DNA from: Alphaproteobacteria bacterium
Lineage (GTDB): Bacteria; Pseudomonadota; Alphaproteobacteria; Rickettsiales; SXRF01
Assembly: GCA_020049775.1 (NCBI GenBank)
Contig: JAGVLO010000003.1
Coordinates: 310,001 to 374,000, forward strand
Direction of reading: 5' to 3'
DNA length: 64,000 nt
Below, in pieces: positions 53,561-61,611 of this stretch. The notes under the pieces were generated by a model, which saw only the letters and a program-made list of their open reading frames with translations, did no database searches and was not told where the DNA came from. Position numbers and translations under genes: made by a program. Position 1 is the stretch's first letter. Every line of letters starts with the position of its first letter.

Positions 53561-54652
53561 CTACAGGGTAGGGGATACGGCAGCGGCGGGCTGGGTTTGC
53601 AGCTTGGCCTGCCAACTTTTATTCCCCGTGGTGGGGGTTTCAGGCGCGTTTTTACCTACGGTTTTCAGCTTGTCATGCAGCAGCTTGCTGATTTCATCGG
53701 CTTTCATCTGGGTTTCTGGTTGCGAGGCAAGGAAACCGGAAATCTGTTCTACCAGCGCATTCTGCACTTCCTGTGGCTGGGCGGCAATCACAACGGCAGC
53801 GGAGTCTGCCAGCTTCTGGGTGGCCTCCATGCCTTCTTTTTTATTGTCAGCATGGCCTTTGGACGACATGGACAACATGGCATTGGCGAAGATATAGCTG
53901 CCTGCAGTCACCAGTTTGGCAATGCTGCTTGCGCGGTTTGTGTTCCAGTTGTCATAGACATTTTTCAGCAGGAATGCATTGCCCGCCCAGTAAAAAGCGC
54001 TGGAAAGCCGCAGCGGTTTTTCCTGTATCCATGACATGGCCTTTGCAAACATGCCTTTGGGCGGATTTTGCGGGTCTGGTTTTTTCTCAGGGATGAGCAG
54101 GCCGGTGAGCGCACCTGCTGCGACCAGCACACCCGTTGCCAGATCGCTGAACCCGCCGGTTTTTTTGCCGAGTGCGCCAGCGCCTTCGCTGATAAGGCCG
54201 AGCGAGCCGACCGCATAGGCGGCGTTCAATGCTTCAGAAGGATGCGCGTATAAAAATTTCTCGATGTGGTCTATCACCCCGCCTTTTTTGGCAAGCAATT
54301 CCGTGGTGGGGTTTTGCGGGATGGCGATGCCTTGTTGCTTCAGGTAATCGCCAAGCCGCGTGCTTAAGATTTCCAGCTGCTTTTCAGCGGTAGGGTTTCC
54401 ATAACGTGCAGCGCCGATACCGCCAATGGCCCATATAGCGCCAGTTAATGCCTGTCCCTTAATGTCTGCAGTAGTAATTCGGCCATTTTCCTGCCAGCTT
54501 TTCAGCAATCCGGCAGCAAACAATGCCGCGTCACCGATAAGATACGCGGTTCCCGCGACACTGAGGCTGTTATCCGTCAACGACTCGGTTTTCGGTTTTT
54601 TTGCCTCTGCAGTGTCAGCGTTTTTTTCATTATCTGTGGTGGCGTAGGCCAT
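53561..54652 (-). CDS. Multi-helix membrane protein, paralogue of the 529-aa protein
   Basis: From the ATG at 54652 (AAGGAAA six bases before it) the product is 363 aa. A charged N-terminus is followed by several hydrophobic helices (about 32-52, 70-87, 150-170, 175-190, 220-240, 255-275), then a soluble C-terminal region ending in a Pro/Thr/Ala-rich tail. The order of segments follows the 529-aa protein at 56603: an IxG-x-LTGAIW-type helix, a soluble QLEILSTRLGDYL stretch, a KFLYAHPSEALN helix start, and a helical tail. No family is known to me. It lies upstream of putA on the same strand and divergent from the AGCS symporter. Confidence 0.75.
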   Translation of the reverse strand: MAYATTDNEKNADTAEAKKPKTESLTDNSLSVAGTAYLIGDAALFAAGLLKSWQENGRITTADIKGQALTGAIWAIGGIGAARYGNPTAEKQLEILSTRLGDYLKQQGIAIPQNPTTELLAKKGGVIDHIEKFLYAHPSEALNAAYAVGSLGLISEGAGALGKKTGGFSDLATGVLVAAGALTGLLIPEKKPDPQNPPKGMFAKAMSWIQEKPLRLSSAFYWAGNAFLLKNVYDNWNTNRASSIAKLVTAGSYIFANAMLSMSSKGHADNKKEGMEATQKLADSAAVVIAAQPQEVQNALVEQISGFLASQPETQMKADEISKLLHDKLKTVGKNAPETPTTGNKSWQAKLQTQPAAAVSPTL

Positions 54653-54767
54653 CCGATTTCCTTCATGTTTTCGGCACTTACTCAATTTGTACTATACAGT
54701 TTCATTGTTACAGTTTAATGTCTGCTGTCAATGCAAATAAAAACAACGGCTTAGCAGGGATAACCGT

Positions 54768-56168
54768 ATGATATCAGAACTCTTTCAGATGCTTGTAAAT
54801 GCACTGGCCGCAGTCCTCTTTTTTGATATAGCGGGTTTCCCCTTTATTGTGTTGTGGCTGATTATTGCGGCCTTCTTTTTCACCTTCTATCTGGGCGGTG
54901 TCAATTTCCGCCTGTTCGGTCATGCGCTGAAAATCGCCATGGGTAAATATGACCGCAAGGAAGACGCCGGTGAAGTAAGCCATCTGCAAGCCTTGCTCTC
55001 TGCGCTTTCGGCTACCGTGGGTCTGGGATCGATTGCCGGTATTTCCGTGGGTGTGGCGATTGGCGGCCCGGGCGCGATTTTCTGGATTGTGGCGGCAGGT
55101 CTGCTTGGTATGGCAACCAAATTCGCTGAGGTGACGCTCAGCATGTGCTACCGCCGCATCGATAGCGACGGCAAGGTTTACGGCGGACCGTTCCAGTATA
55201 TCGAACGTGGCCTGCGCGACATGAATATGCCGGGCTTAGGCCGTGCGCTGGCGCTGGTGTTTGCGGTGTTCTGCCTCGGTGGTGCTATCGGCGGCGGCAA
55301 CATGTTCCAGTCGAATCAGGCGGTAAAAATCATGACGCAGACGTTTGAATCGCTGCGTGATCTAGGGTGGCTGCTGTCGCTCGGTTTTGCCGCGCTGGTG
55401 TTCGTGGTGCTGCTGGGCAGTATCAAACGCATCGCCAAGGTAGCAGAAGCGATTGTGCCGATGAAGGGCATTCTCTATCTCATTTGCGCGGTGATTGTGG
55501 TGGGTGCGAATATCGAACATCTGCCTGCGACGTTTGGCATGATTTTCAGCAACGCTTTTACAGGTGAAGCGGCAACGGGTGGCTTTATCGGCATGATTGC
55601 CGTGGCCTTCAAGCGCGCTAGCTTTGCCAACGAAGCAGGCCTTGGCTCGGCGCCGATTGCGCATGCCGCCGCCAGAACGCAGGAACCGGTGCGTGAAGCC
55701 GCCGTTGCGCTGCTCGAGCCATTCTTTGCGGCGATGATTGCGCTGCTCACCGGCTTGATGGTGGTGATAACAGGTGCGTATCTTGGCGCATCGGCCTCTG
55801 ATGGCGTGATGATTGCCAGCAAGGCGTTTGAAACAGTGGCGCCGTGGTTTACCGTGTTGCTAGCTGCCAATGTGTTTTTATTCGCTTATTCCACCACGAT
55901 TGGCTGGAGCTATTACGGCGAAATCGCGTGGTGTTTCTTGTTTGGCCGCAAGCAGATAAAGCTGTTTTATGTGCTGTTCTGTGTGGCTACCTTCCTTGGC
56001 GGCATCATGAATTTCGGCGTGGTGCTTGATTTTTCAGATTTGCTGATTCTGGGCATGTCGCTGCCGAACATCATTGTGTTGTATATTATGCGTAAACGCA
56101 TCAGGGAAGAAATGCATAAATATATGGGGTCGCTGCGTTCAAACCCTGAATACAAAATGCATTTTTAG
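54768..56168 (+). CDS. Alanine/glycine:cation symporter (AGCS family)
   Basis: The 466-aa transporter has about 10-11 membrane helices. It contains SATVGLGSIAGISVGVAIGG, GAIFWIVAAGLLGMATKFAEV, YGGPFQYIERGL, the family signature NEAGLGSAPIAHAAART, and TTIGWSYYGE in the C-terminal half. These are diagnostic of sodium- or proton-coupled alanine/glycine uptake (DagA/AlsT). An AGGGATAACC ribosome-binding site precedes the ATG. The 115-base gap to the divergent membrane-protein gene must carry both promoters. Confidence 0.95.
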   Translation: MISELFQMLVNALAAVLFFDIAGFPFIVLWLIIAAFFFTFYLGGVNFRLFGHALKIAMGKYDRKEDAGEVSHLQALLSALSATVGLGSIAGISVGVAIGGPGAIFWIVAAGLLGMATKFAEVTLSMCYRRIDSDGKVYGGPFQYIERGLRDMNMPGLGRALALVFAVFCLGGAIGGGNMFQSNQAVKIMTQTFESLRDLGWLLSLGFAALVFVVLLGSIKRIAKVAEAIVPMKGILYLICAVIVVGANIEHLPATFGMIFSNAFTGEAATGGFIGMIAVAFKRASFANEAGLGSAPIAHAAARTQEPVREAAVALLEPFFAAMIALLTGLMVVITGAYLGASASDGVMIASKAFETVAPWFTVLLAANVFLFAYSTTIGWSYYGEIAWCFLFGRKQIKLFYVLFCVATFLGGIMNFGVVLDFSDLLILGMSLPNIIVLYIMRKRIREEMHKYMGSLRSNPEYKMHF

Positions 56169-56602
56169 CCATTTTTACGCGATAATAGCGGGATATTCTT
56201 TTTGTAAAATAAATGGTTACCAAAGCAGGGGCTGCCCGCAAACCAATCAAAATATCAGCTTAAATGCGGATGACTGGGGCTTTTTGGCCGCTTGGACAGA
56301 GCAGCATTTGTTGCGTTGCAACCAGATTTTTGTGGTTAAAACCAGTTAAAACATCCCTTTAAAATGCCATCGTTTTTGGCGTGGTTTTTATGCGGCAAAA
56401 ACACCTGAAAATCAATAAAAAATAGATAGTTACTTTTTTGTCATACAAACTTAACAAATGTGCAGTTTCAAGCCTAGGCAGTGTAAATTAGAATGTGTGT
56501 AATAAGAAAAAGACCGATGACGCAAAAGGCAGCCTGTTAGTTTGCGGTGTTTCCCCGTTGAAAACAATCAGGATAAACGCATAGGACCGAATACAAAGCA
56601 CG
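56169..56602. other. Gene-free AT-rich gap (434 bp)
   Basis: Between the symporter and the 529-aa gene I see no supported ORF, tRNA or clear terminator. The region is AT-rich with short near-palindromes (for example GTTGCAAC and GCCTAGGC) and a repeated ACCAG element near 56318-56345. A good promoter for the downstream gene was not found; the AT-rich stretch at 56395-56500 is the likely place. Confidence 0.5.
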
Positions 56603-58192
56603 ATGGCAACGTTTAATAACACCCGTAAAGATTCGCCTATCTCGGCCGTGGAATTCATCAAGGTTCCGGATGGAAACTTCACGTTTTTTTATGTGGATTC
56701 GCCGTCGCAGAAGGAAGCAGTCAAGCAGTGGCTGACTTCAAAAGATGTCGGTCAGGAAGTCATTGCGGAAACCAAGATACATAAAACCGACGACATGGTC
56801 GAAGACCGTACCGTGATTGTAACGCATGGTGACAAGACCGAAGCGGACCTACGCAAATTGCTTGCGGACAAGGGTGATACCCTTGAGCCGAAGAAAGACA
56901 AGCAAGCATTGATGGATTTCTGGACGCTGCGCAGCATTATCAGCGTGGTAGGCCAGTCGCTGCAGATCTTCTCTTCGTATTTCCGCCTTACTGAAAATAA
57001 AACTACAGGTGCGTGGGAGCGCAGGGGCATAGACGGCTCCATCATGACATTTGCCGTACTTAACATGCTTGCGAATGCCTCGAACTTTTTGTTTGGCTCG
57101 GAAAAAAAGCCGGATGATGACCATCTCGATTTCTTAAAGAAGCGCTTCAATGAAAAAATTAGCCCGCATCTTCCGCCCGGCGAACAGCCGATAGACCCGA
57201 ACGATAGTTGCGTTAAGCAGCGTGAAGGCGAAGGCAGGCCGCCGAGCATGGGTGAAAAGATGTGGGAATTCATGCGCCAGAATTCAGTGCGCGTGGGTGA
57301 AATCGGTCTGCGCTTTGCAGCAGCTATTGCTCTTGTAGTGCCTATGAACAAAGGCCGTGATACTTTTGGAGGCTGGCGTGAATTAATTAAAGGCATATTC
57401 ACCGGCAACGGCGTAGAAGCGCTGAAAGCTGGCCTAAACAAAAACTCCCTGCAACTGGCCGCAGGTAGTTTGTATCTGGGCGGAAAAACGCTTGCGCTCT
57501 TTACCAAAGTCGCGGATCCGTATGAGAAAAAGAAACACACTATGCTCGATACGGTGCGTGAAGATTATGTCTTTCAGATTGGTTCGCTGACCGAAGCCGT
57601 AGCAGGCAGCATTGTGGCGTTGAACGCCTACAACAGCAAAATTGAAGTGGGCGGCAAAGCGGTGCGTGACTGGGCGGGTACTATTGGCGGCGGTTTATTC
57701 TCTACTGGTTATCTGATTCGCCTTGGCGCCAAGTTCGGCGAAAAGCAAATGAACATGAAAGAATTGCAGGCGCATGTTACCGATAACCTTGCTAAGGTTA
57801 CTCCCGCGCAATTGCCACAGTTGCTTGCTGAATCTGCTGCGGCAATCAAAGATCATTTCAAGGATAAACCTCTGGAATTTGGGCAGGTCTATACGCAGAT
57901 GATGAGCGACCTGTACCGCTATCACCATATCGCTTTTGATAATCTTGGCACCGAGCCGCAGGAGCGCCTTGCTAAAATCAAAAGCAAATGCGACCAGAGT
58001 TTGGCAGACCCCAATCATCCCGGCCACACGCCGGAAGAGGCTGCTTTGTGCAAAATTGTTTCTGAGCCTGCGTCGCAAGAAAAAGATACGCGTAACAAGA
58101 AATTGGCACAAATTGCCAACCGTACACCCGCCACTACCTATGTGGAAAAGACAATCAAGTCTGACGAACCTGCCGTCAATCTGGGTATTTAG
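56603..58192 (+). CDS. Large membrane-associated hypothetical protein, paralogue of the 363-aa protein
   Basis: The 529-aa protein has a soluble N-terminal domain (about 1-105, with FIKVPDGNFTFFYVDSPSQ), then hydrophobic helices at about 110-130, 145-165, 235-255, 290-310, 330-350 and 365-385 in the order seen in the 363-aa protein, and a helical C-terminal region with VTPAQLPQLLAESAAAIKDHF. Shared features with the paralogue are the segment order, GSIMTFAVLNMLANASNFLFG versus ALTGAIWAIGGIGAARYG, and a terminal helical domain. No named domain was recognised. It converges with the DctA-type gene, 20 bases apart. Confidence 0.75.
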   Translation: MATFNNTRKDSPISAVEFIKVPDGNFTFFYVDSPSQKEAVKQWLTSKDVGQEVIAETKIHKTDDMVEDRTVIVTHGDKTEADLRKLLADKGDTLEPKKDKQALMDFWTLRSIISVVGQSLQIFSSYFRLTENKTTGAWERRGIDGSIMTFAVLNMLANASNFLFGSEKKPDDDHLDFLKKRFNEKISPHLPPGEQPIDPNDSCVKQREGEGRPPSMGEKMWEFMRQNSVRVGEIGLRFAAAIALVVPMNKGRDTFGGWRELIKGIFTGNGVEALKAGLNKNSLQLAAGSLYLGGKTLALFTKVADPYEKKKHTMLDTVREDYVFQIGSLTEAVAGSIVALNAYNSKIEVGGKAVRDWAGTIGGGLFSTGYLIRLGAKFGEKQMNMKELQAHVTDNLAKVTPAQLPQLLAESAAAIKDHFKDKPLEFGQVYTQMMSDLYRYHHIAFDNLGTEPQERLAKIKSKCDQSLADPNHPGHTPEEAALCKIVSEPASQEKDTRNKKLAQIANRTPATTYVEKTIKSDEPAVNLGI

Positions 58193-58212
58193 CTTAAGCT
58201 TACAAATTTGCT

Positions 58213-59577
58213 TTAGTGCTTCTGAGCAATCATCTCACCGATGCCGCCTTGCGTTTCCAGCACACCGAAATCCGCTTCTTTCTTACCGGATAGTACGTCC
58301 TGTGCCAGTTTATGGTCGAGGGCATTTTCCCACTTGGCGATAACAATCGTTGCGATACCGTTGCCAATCAGGTTGATGATGGCGCGGCCGGTGGACATGA
58401 AGCGGTCGATGGCGAAAATAAGCGCCAGGCCGACTTGCAGGTTCTGCTCGGGGATAATGTTCATGGACGAAAGCGTGGCCGCCAGCACGATGAAGGCGCT
58501 GCCGGTAACGCCCGCAGCACCCTTGGAGGTAACCAGCAATACGCCAAGCAATGCCATTTCCTGACCGAAGGTCAGCGGTGTGTCTGTAGCATAGGCGATG
58601 AAGATAGCAGCCATGGTGAAATAGAGCGACGAACCGTCGAGGTTGAAGGAGTAGCCTGCAGGCACGACAAGACCCACCACCGACTTGGAGCAGCCCATGG
58701 CGGTCAGGCGCTCGATCATGCGCGGCAGCACGCTTTCCGACGAGGATGTACCCAGCACGATAAGAAGCTCTTCCTTGATGTATTTAACGAATTGCCACAG
58801 GCTGAGCTTGCAGTAAAAGCGCATGATGGGCGCAAGTAGGCACACGACAAATACAAAACCTGTGAAATAGAACAGCAATATAAGTTCGCCCAAATCTTTC
58901 AGCGAACCGATGCCGAACTTGCCCACGGTGTAGGCCATAGCGCCAAATGCACCGATGGGCGCAAGCTTGGTGATGATATCAATCATCTTGAACAGAACGT
59001 GCGAGAATGATTCGATAATCGCTACCACGTCCTTGCCTTTTTCACCGAGTGCGGTGAGGCCGGCAGCAAACAGGATGGAAATCACCAGTACCTGTAATAT
59101 ATTTCCTTCAGAAAATGCGCCGACAAGCGTGTGCGGTATCATGCCCATGATGAAATCCACCGTCGAGGGCATATGCGGGGCATTGCTGCCAACCTTGCCA
59201 GCAATGGCGCTGGTGTCGTAGCTCGCTACGTCGATATTAAGGTCGCTTCCGGGCTGGAAGAAATTGACTACCAAAAGGCCAAATACCAGTGCGATGGTGG
59301 TGATGACTTCGAAGTAAAGGATGGCTTTGGCGCCTACGCGTCCTACGCTTTTGACATTGCCCATGCCGGCGATGCCGGTAACCATGGTGCAGAAAATGAT
59401 GGGGGCGATCATCATCTTAATCAGGTTGATGAAGCCTTCGCCCAGTGGCTTCATGGCGGTGGCCTGCTGCGGATAGAAATAGCCAAATAAAATACCGATA
59501 ACGATGGCGCTGATCACCTGTACGAACAGGTCTTTGTAAAGGGGCTTTTTCTTGGTCGGGTTTTTGGAAGCGGCCAT
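58213..59577 (-). CDS. dctA: DctA-type dicarboxylate/amino acid:cation symporter
   Basis: The 454-aa DAACS transporter has eight helices plus re-entrant loops. Diagnostic segments are FINLIKMMIAPIIFCTMVTGIAGM, the serine-rich loop GTSSSESVLPRMIERL and SFNLDGSSLYFTMAAIF. DctA imports succinate, fumarate and malate; DAACS members can also carry glutamate or aspartate, so the substrate is likely but not proven. An AGGGAACAG site precedes the ATG. No dctBD two-component pair is nearby. Confidence 0.92.
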   Translation of the reverse strand: MAASKNPTKKKPLYKDLFVQVISAIVIGILFGYFYPQQATAMKPLGEGFINLIKMMIAPIIFCTMVTGIAGMGNVKSVGRVGAKAILYFEVITTIALVFGLLVVNFFQPGSDLNIDVASYDTSAIAGKVGSNAPHMPSTVDFIMGMIPHTLVGAFSEGNILQVLVISILFAAGLTALGEKGKDVVAIIESFSHVLFKMIDIITKLAPIGAFGAMAYTVGKFGIGSLKDLGELILLFYFTGFVFVVCLLAPIMRFYCKLSLWQFVKYIKEELLIVLGTSSSESVLPRMIERLTAMGCSKSVVGLVVPAGYSFNLDGSSLYFTMAAIFIAYATDTPLTFGQEMALLGVLLVTSKGAAGVTGSAFIVLAATLSSMNIIPEQNLQVGLALIFAIDRFMSTGRAIINLIGNGIATIVIAKWENALDHKLAQDVLSGKKEADFGVLETQGGIGEMIAQKH

Positions 59578-59687
59578 ATTCTGTTCCCTGTATTTTATTC
59601 GTTATTGCCATCCCTCTTAAAGGCGGAAAAACGTATCTACGATAAAATCATAGGGAATGCCAGCGAAAAACGAGGTGGCGGGCGGTG

Positions 59688-60134
59688 TTAACGTTGCCGT
59701 GGCCCTAGTTTGTAATGCTCGCGCAGCTTGGCAACAAAGGCATTGATTTGCTTTAGGAAATCCGCCTTGTCCGTGTCGCCATAGCCTTCAAGATCCATAG
59801 CCAGCTTTTTATCGCTTCCTGTCACCAGGTGGCGGCGCATGTCAGGATTAAGGGGGCTGGAGCGCTGACGCAGTGCAGCGCCGGTTTCTGCCACCTCGGC
59901 ATCCAATTTCTGTGCCGCTGCCGCGAGCAGGCCTACAAATGAAGCCAGTGTAGCATATTCAGCCGCCAGTTTTTTCTGGTCTATCATGGGCAGGTCCGGC
60001 TCGATCTGGGTGCGCGCCATGGCAACCAGAGACTCCTGTAAATCAATCAGCCGCTCGGCAAAGGGGATGACATTCTCGAAATAGCTATGGTCGCTATCGT
60101 CTCTGTAATCCGGCGGCAGTCGGTTGGTACTCAT
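59688..60134 (-). CDS. Hypothetical protein (148 aa)
   Basis: I do not recognise this small soluble protein. It starts with a polar, acidic N-terminus, has a helical core (NVIPFAERLIDLQESLVAM and LAAEYATLASFVGLLAAAAQKLDAEVAE), and ends basic (KLGPRQR). It has no cysteine, signal or membrane segment. It is alone on its strand, divergent from the DHH phosphoesterase gene with a 117-base gap. Possibly a small dimerising helical protein; no function assigned. Confidence 0.6.
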   Translation of the reverse strand: MSTNRLPPDYRDDSDHSYFENVIPFAERLIDLQESLVAMARTQIEPDLPMIDQKKLAAEYATLASFVGLLAAAAQKLDAEVAETGAALRQRSSPLNPDMRRHLVTGSDKKLAMDLEGYGDTDKADFLKQINAFVAKLREHYKLGPRQR

Positions 60135-60251
60135 GCGGTTGCCTGTTTGTTATTGTGAACCATATGCTTAGATGGTGCAAAATAATCGTTCATTTATTAA
60201 GCGTTATTAATATAATCATTTTTTACGCCAGTGCAAAACAGGAAATAGACA

Positions 60252-61322
60252 ATGTCGGCCAGCCAGCAGGAAAAAGTCACCGTGTTCTACCATTCCCCGT
60301 GCCTCGACGGTGCGGCGGCTGCGTGGGCGGCATATCAGAAATGGGGCGACAGCGCCCAGTATATTGGCATCAACCATGACAAAAGCGAAAATGTCCGTGA
60401 TCTCATCATGCAGAATATCGACAGCGATACACATGTCATCTTTGCGGATTTCACCCCGCCGGTAAACCATGCCGATGACCCGCCATGGAAACTGATGGAC
60501 GATGTAGCCGACATAGCAAGGCAGGTGACGGTGTATGACCACCATCACTCTGCCATAAATGACATGGAAGGGTATGAAAACAGCAAAGTGAAGCTGGTGT
60601 TTGACGAAGAGCGCTCGGGCGCATCGATTGTGTATAACGAGCTTTTCCCGCGCAAGAAATTGCCGCAGGCGGTGGAGCTGGCCGAGATGATTGACCTCGA
60701 GCATGCCAGCCGCAAGGATTTCTTCTCGATTGCTGCCTATGTCGATTCGCTGCCGATTGGCACTATCACGGAATCGGTTCAGGCGTTTGAGCAGGTCAAT
60801 AACCAGTCGATGGACGACATCATTAAACAAGGGCAGTCCATACGCCGCTACCATGCCATCTCGATTGACAAGACTATTGCCTCGGCTTCATGGGCAAAAA
60901 TACAAATCCTGCCAAATACGGATGCGGTCTATGTATCTATCATTAACGCCAACCCGCACCATCTGGGCCGCGAATTCAATATCCGCTTGCGCCAGCTGGC
61001 AGAAAAAAGCGCGCCGGGATTTGTAGCGCTCAGCTGGTTTGAAGACAAAGGCGTGGTGCGCGTGAGCGTGCGCACTAACGGTGTGCCGGATGCCGGAAAA
61101 ATAGCCGCGCATATCGGCAGTTTTGGTCTTGGTGGTGGTGGACATTCCAATTCGGCGGCTGCACAATTCACCATCGACCAGTTTAATTCTGTGTTCAGGC
61201 GCCTGCGTCAGGAAGAAGTGGTACAGGCCATTACGCAGCCGGAAGATTTTGTCATCGACCAGCCAGATGCCAGGCAGGTGGGTCGCAAACGCGGCACGCA
61301 GGGAAGGGCGGTAGGAAAATGA
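60252..61322 (+). CDS. DHH family phosphoesterase
   Basis: The 356-aa protein has DHH motifs: motif I YHSPCLDGAAAA with His 14 and Asp 19, an acidic VIFADFTPP near 62-70 (motif II position), and motif III DHHH at 96-99. A DHHA1-type C-terminal part carries GGGGHSNSAAAQF, the nucleotide-binding GGGH motif. The family includes nanoRNases and cyclic-dinucleotide or oligoribonucleotide hydrolases; the YHSPCxDG subgroup is less characterised. An AGGAAA site precedes the ATG. The TGA overlaps the next ATG as ATGA, so the 83-aa protein is translationally coupled to it. Confidence 0.9.
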   Translation: MSASQQEKVTVFYHSPCLDGAAAAWAAYQKWGDSAQYIGINHDKSENVRDLIMQNIDSDTHVIFADFTPPVNHADDPPWKLMDDVADIARQVTVYDHHHSAINDMEGYENSKVKLVFDEERSGASIVYNELFPRKKLPQAVELAEMIDLEHASRKDFFSIAAYVDSLPIGTITESVQAFEQVNNQSMDDIIKQGQSIRRYHAISIDKTIASASWAKIQILPNTDAVYVSIINANPHHLGREFNIRLRQLAEKSAPGFVALSWFEDKGVVRVSVRTNGVPDAGKIAAHIGSFGLGGGGHSNSAAAQFTIDQFNSVFRRLRQEEVVQAITQPEDFVIDQPDARQVGRKRGTQGRAVGK

Positions 61323-61570
61323 GTAGCTACGCTGCAAAAGTAATGCATGATGACGGTGAGCAGATGGTGTATCTGGTTACCGGCCTGCGTGCGGCAATTC
61401 CCGTGTGGTGCTATGCAATGGTACCTTCGCGCACGCGCGCGTCTTTCTCGCAGGCAGTGCGGCAGGGCAAGGTGAATATTGCACAATTCGGACAAATACT
61501 GTTTTCCGGCCAAGGCATACAGCCGCCGCAGGAAATAGAGGCTATAGTAAGCAACTATTATTCAGATTAG
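61319..61570 (+). CDS. Small protein (83 aa) coupled to the DHH phosphoesterase
   Basis: The protein is hydrophilic, with a short beta-like core (QMVYLVTGLRAAIPVWCYAMV) and a helical C-terminus (RQGKVNIAQFGQILFSGQG, then PPQEIEAIVSNYYSD). It starts within the DHH stop codon (ATGA overlap), which suggests a subunit or regulator made in equal amounts. No family was recognised. Nothing follows on the same strand before the convergent methyltransferase fusion gene. Confidence 0.7.
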   Translation: MSSYAAKVMHDDGEQMVYLVTGLRAAIPVWCYAMVPSRTRASFSQAVRQGKVNIAQFGQILFSGQGIQPPQEIEAIVSNYYSD

Positions 61571-61611
61571 GCGTGCGCTGAAAGCATCTGGAAATTATCC
61601 GGTCAATATTG

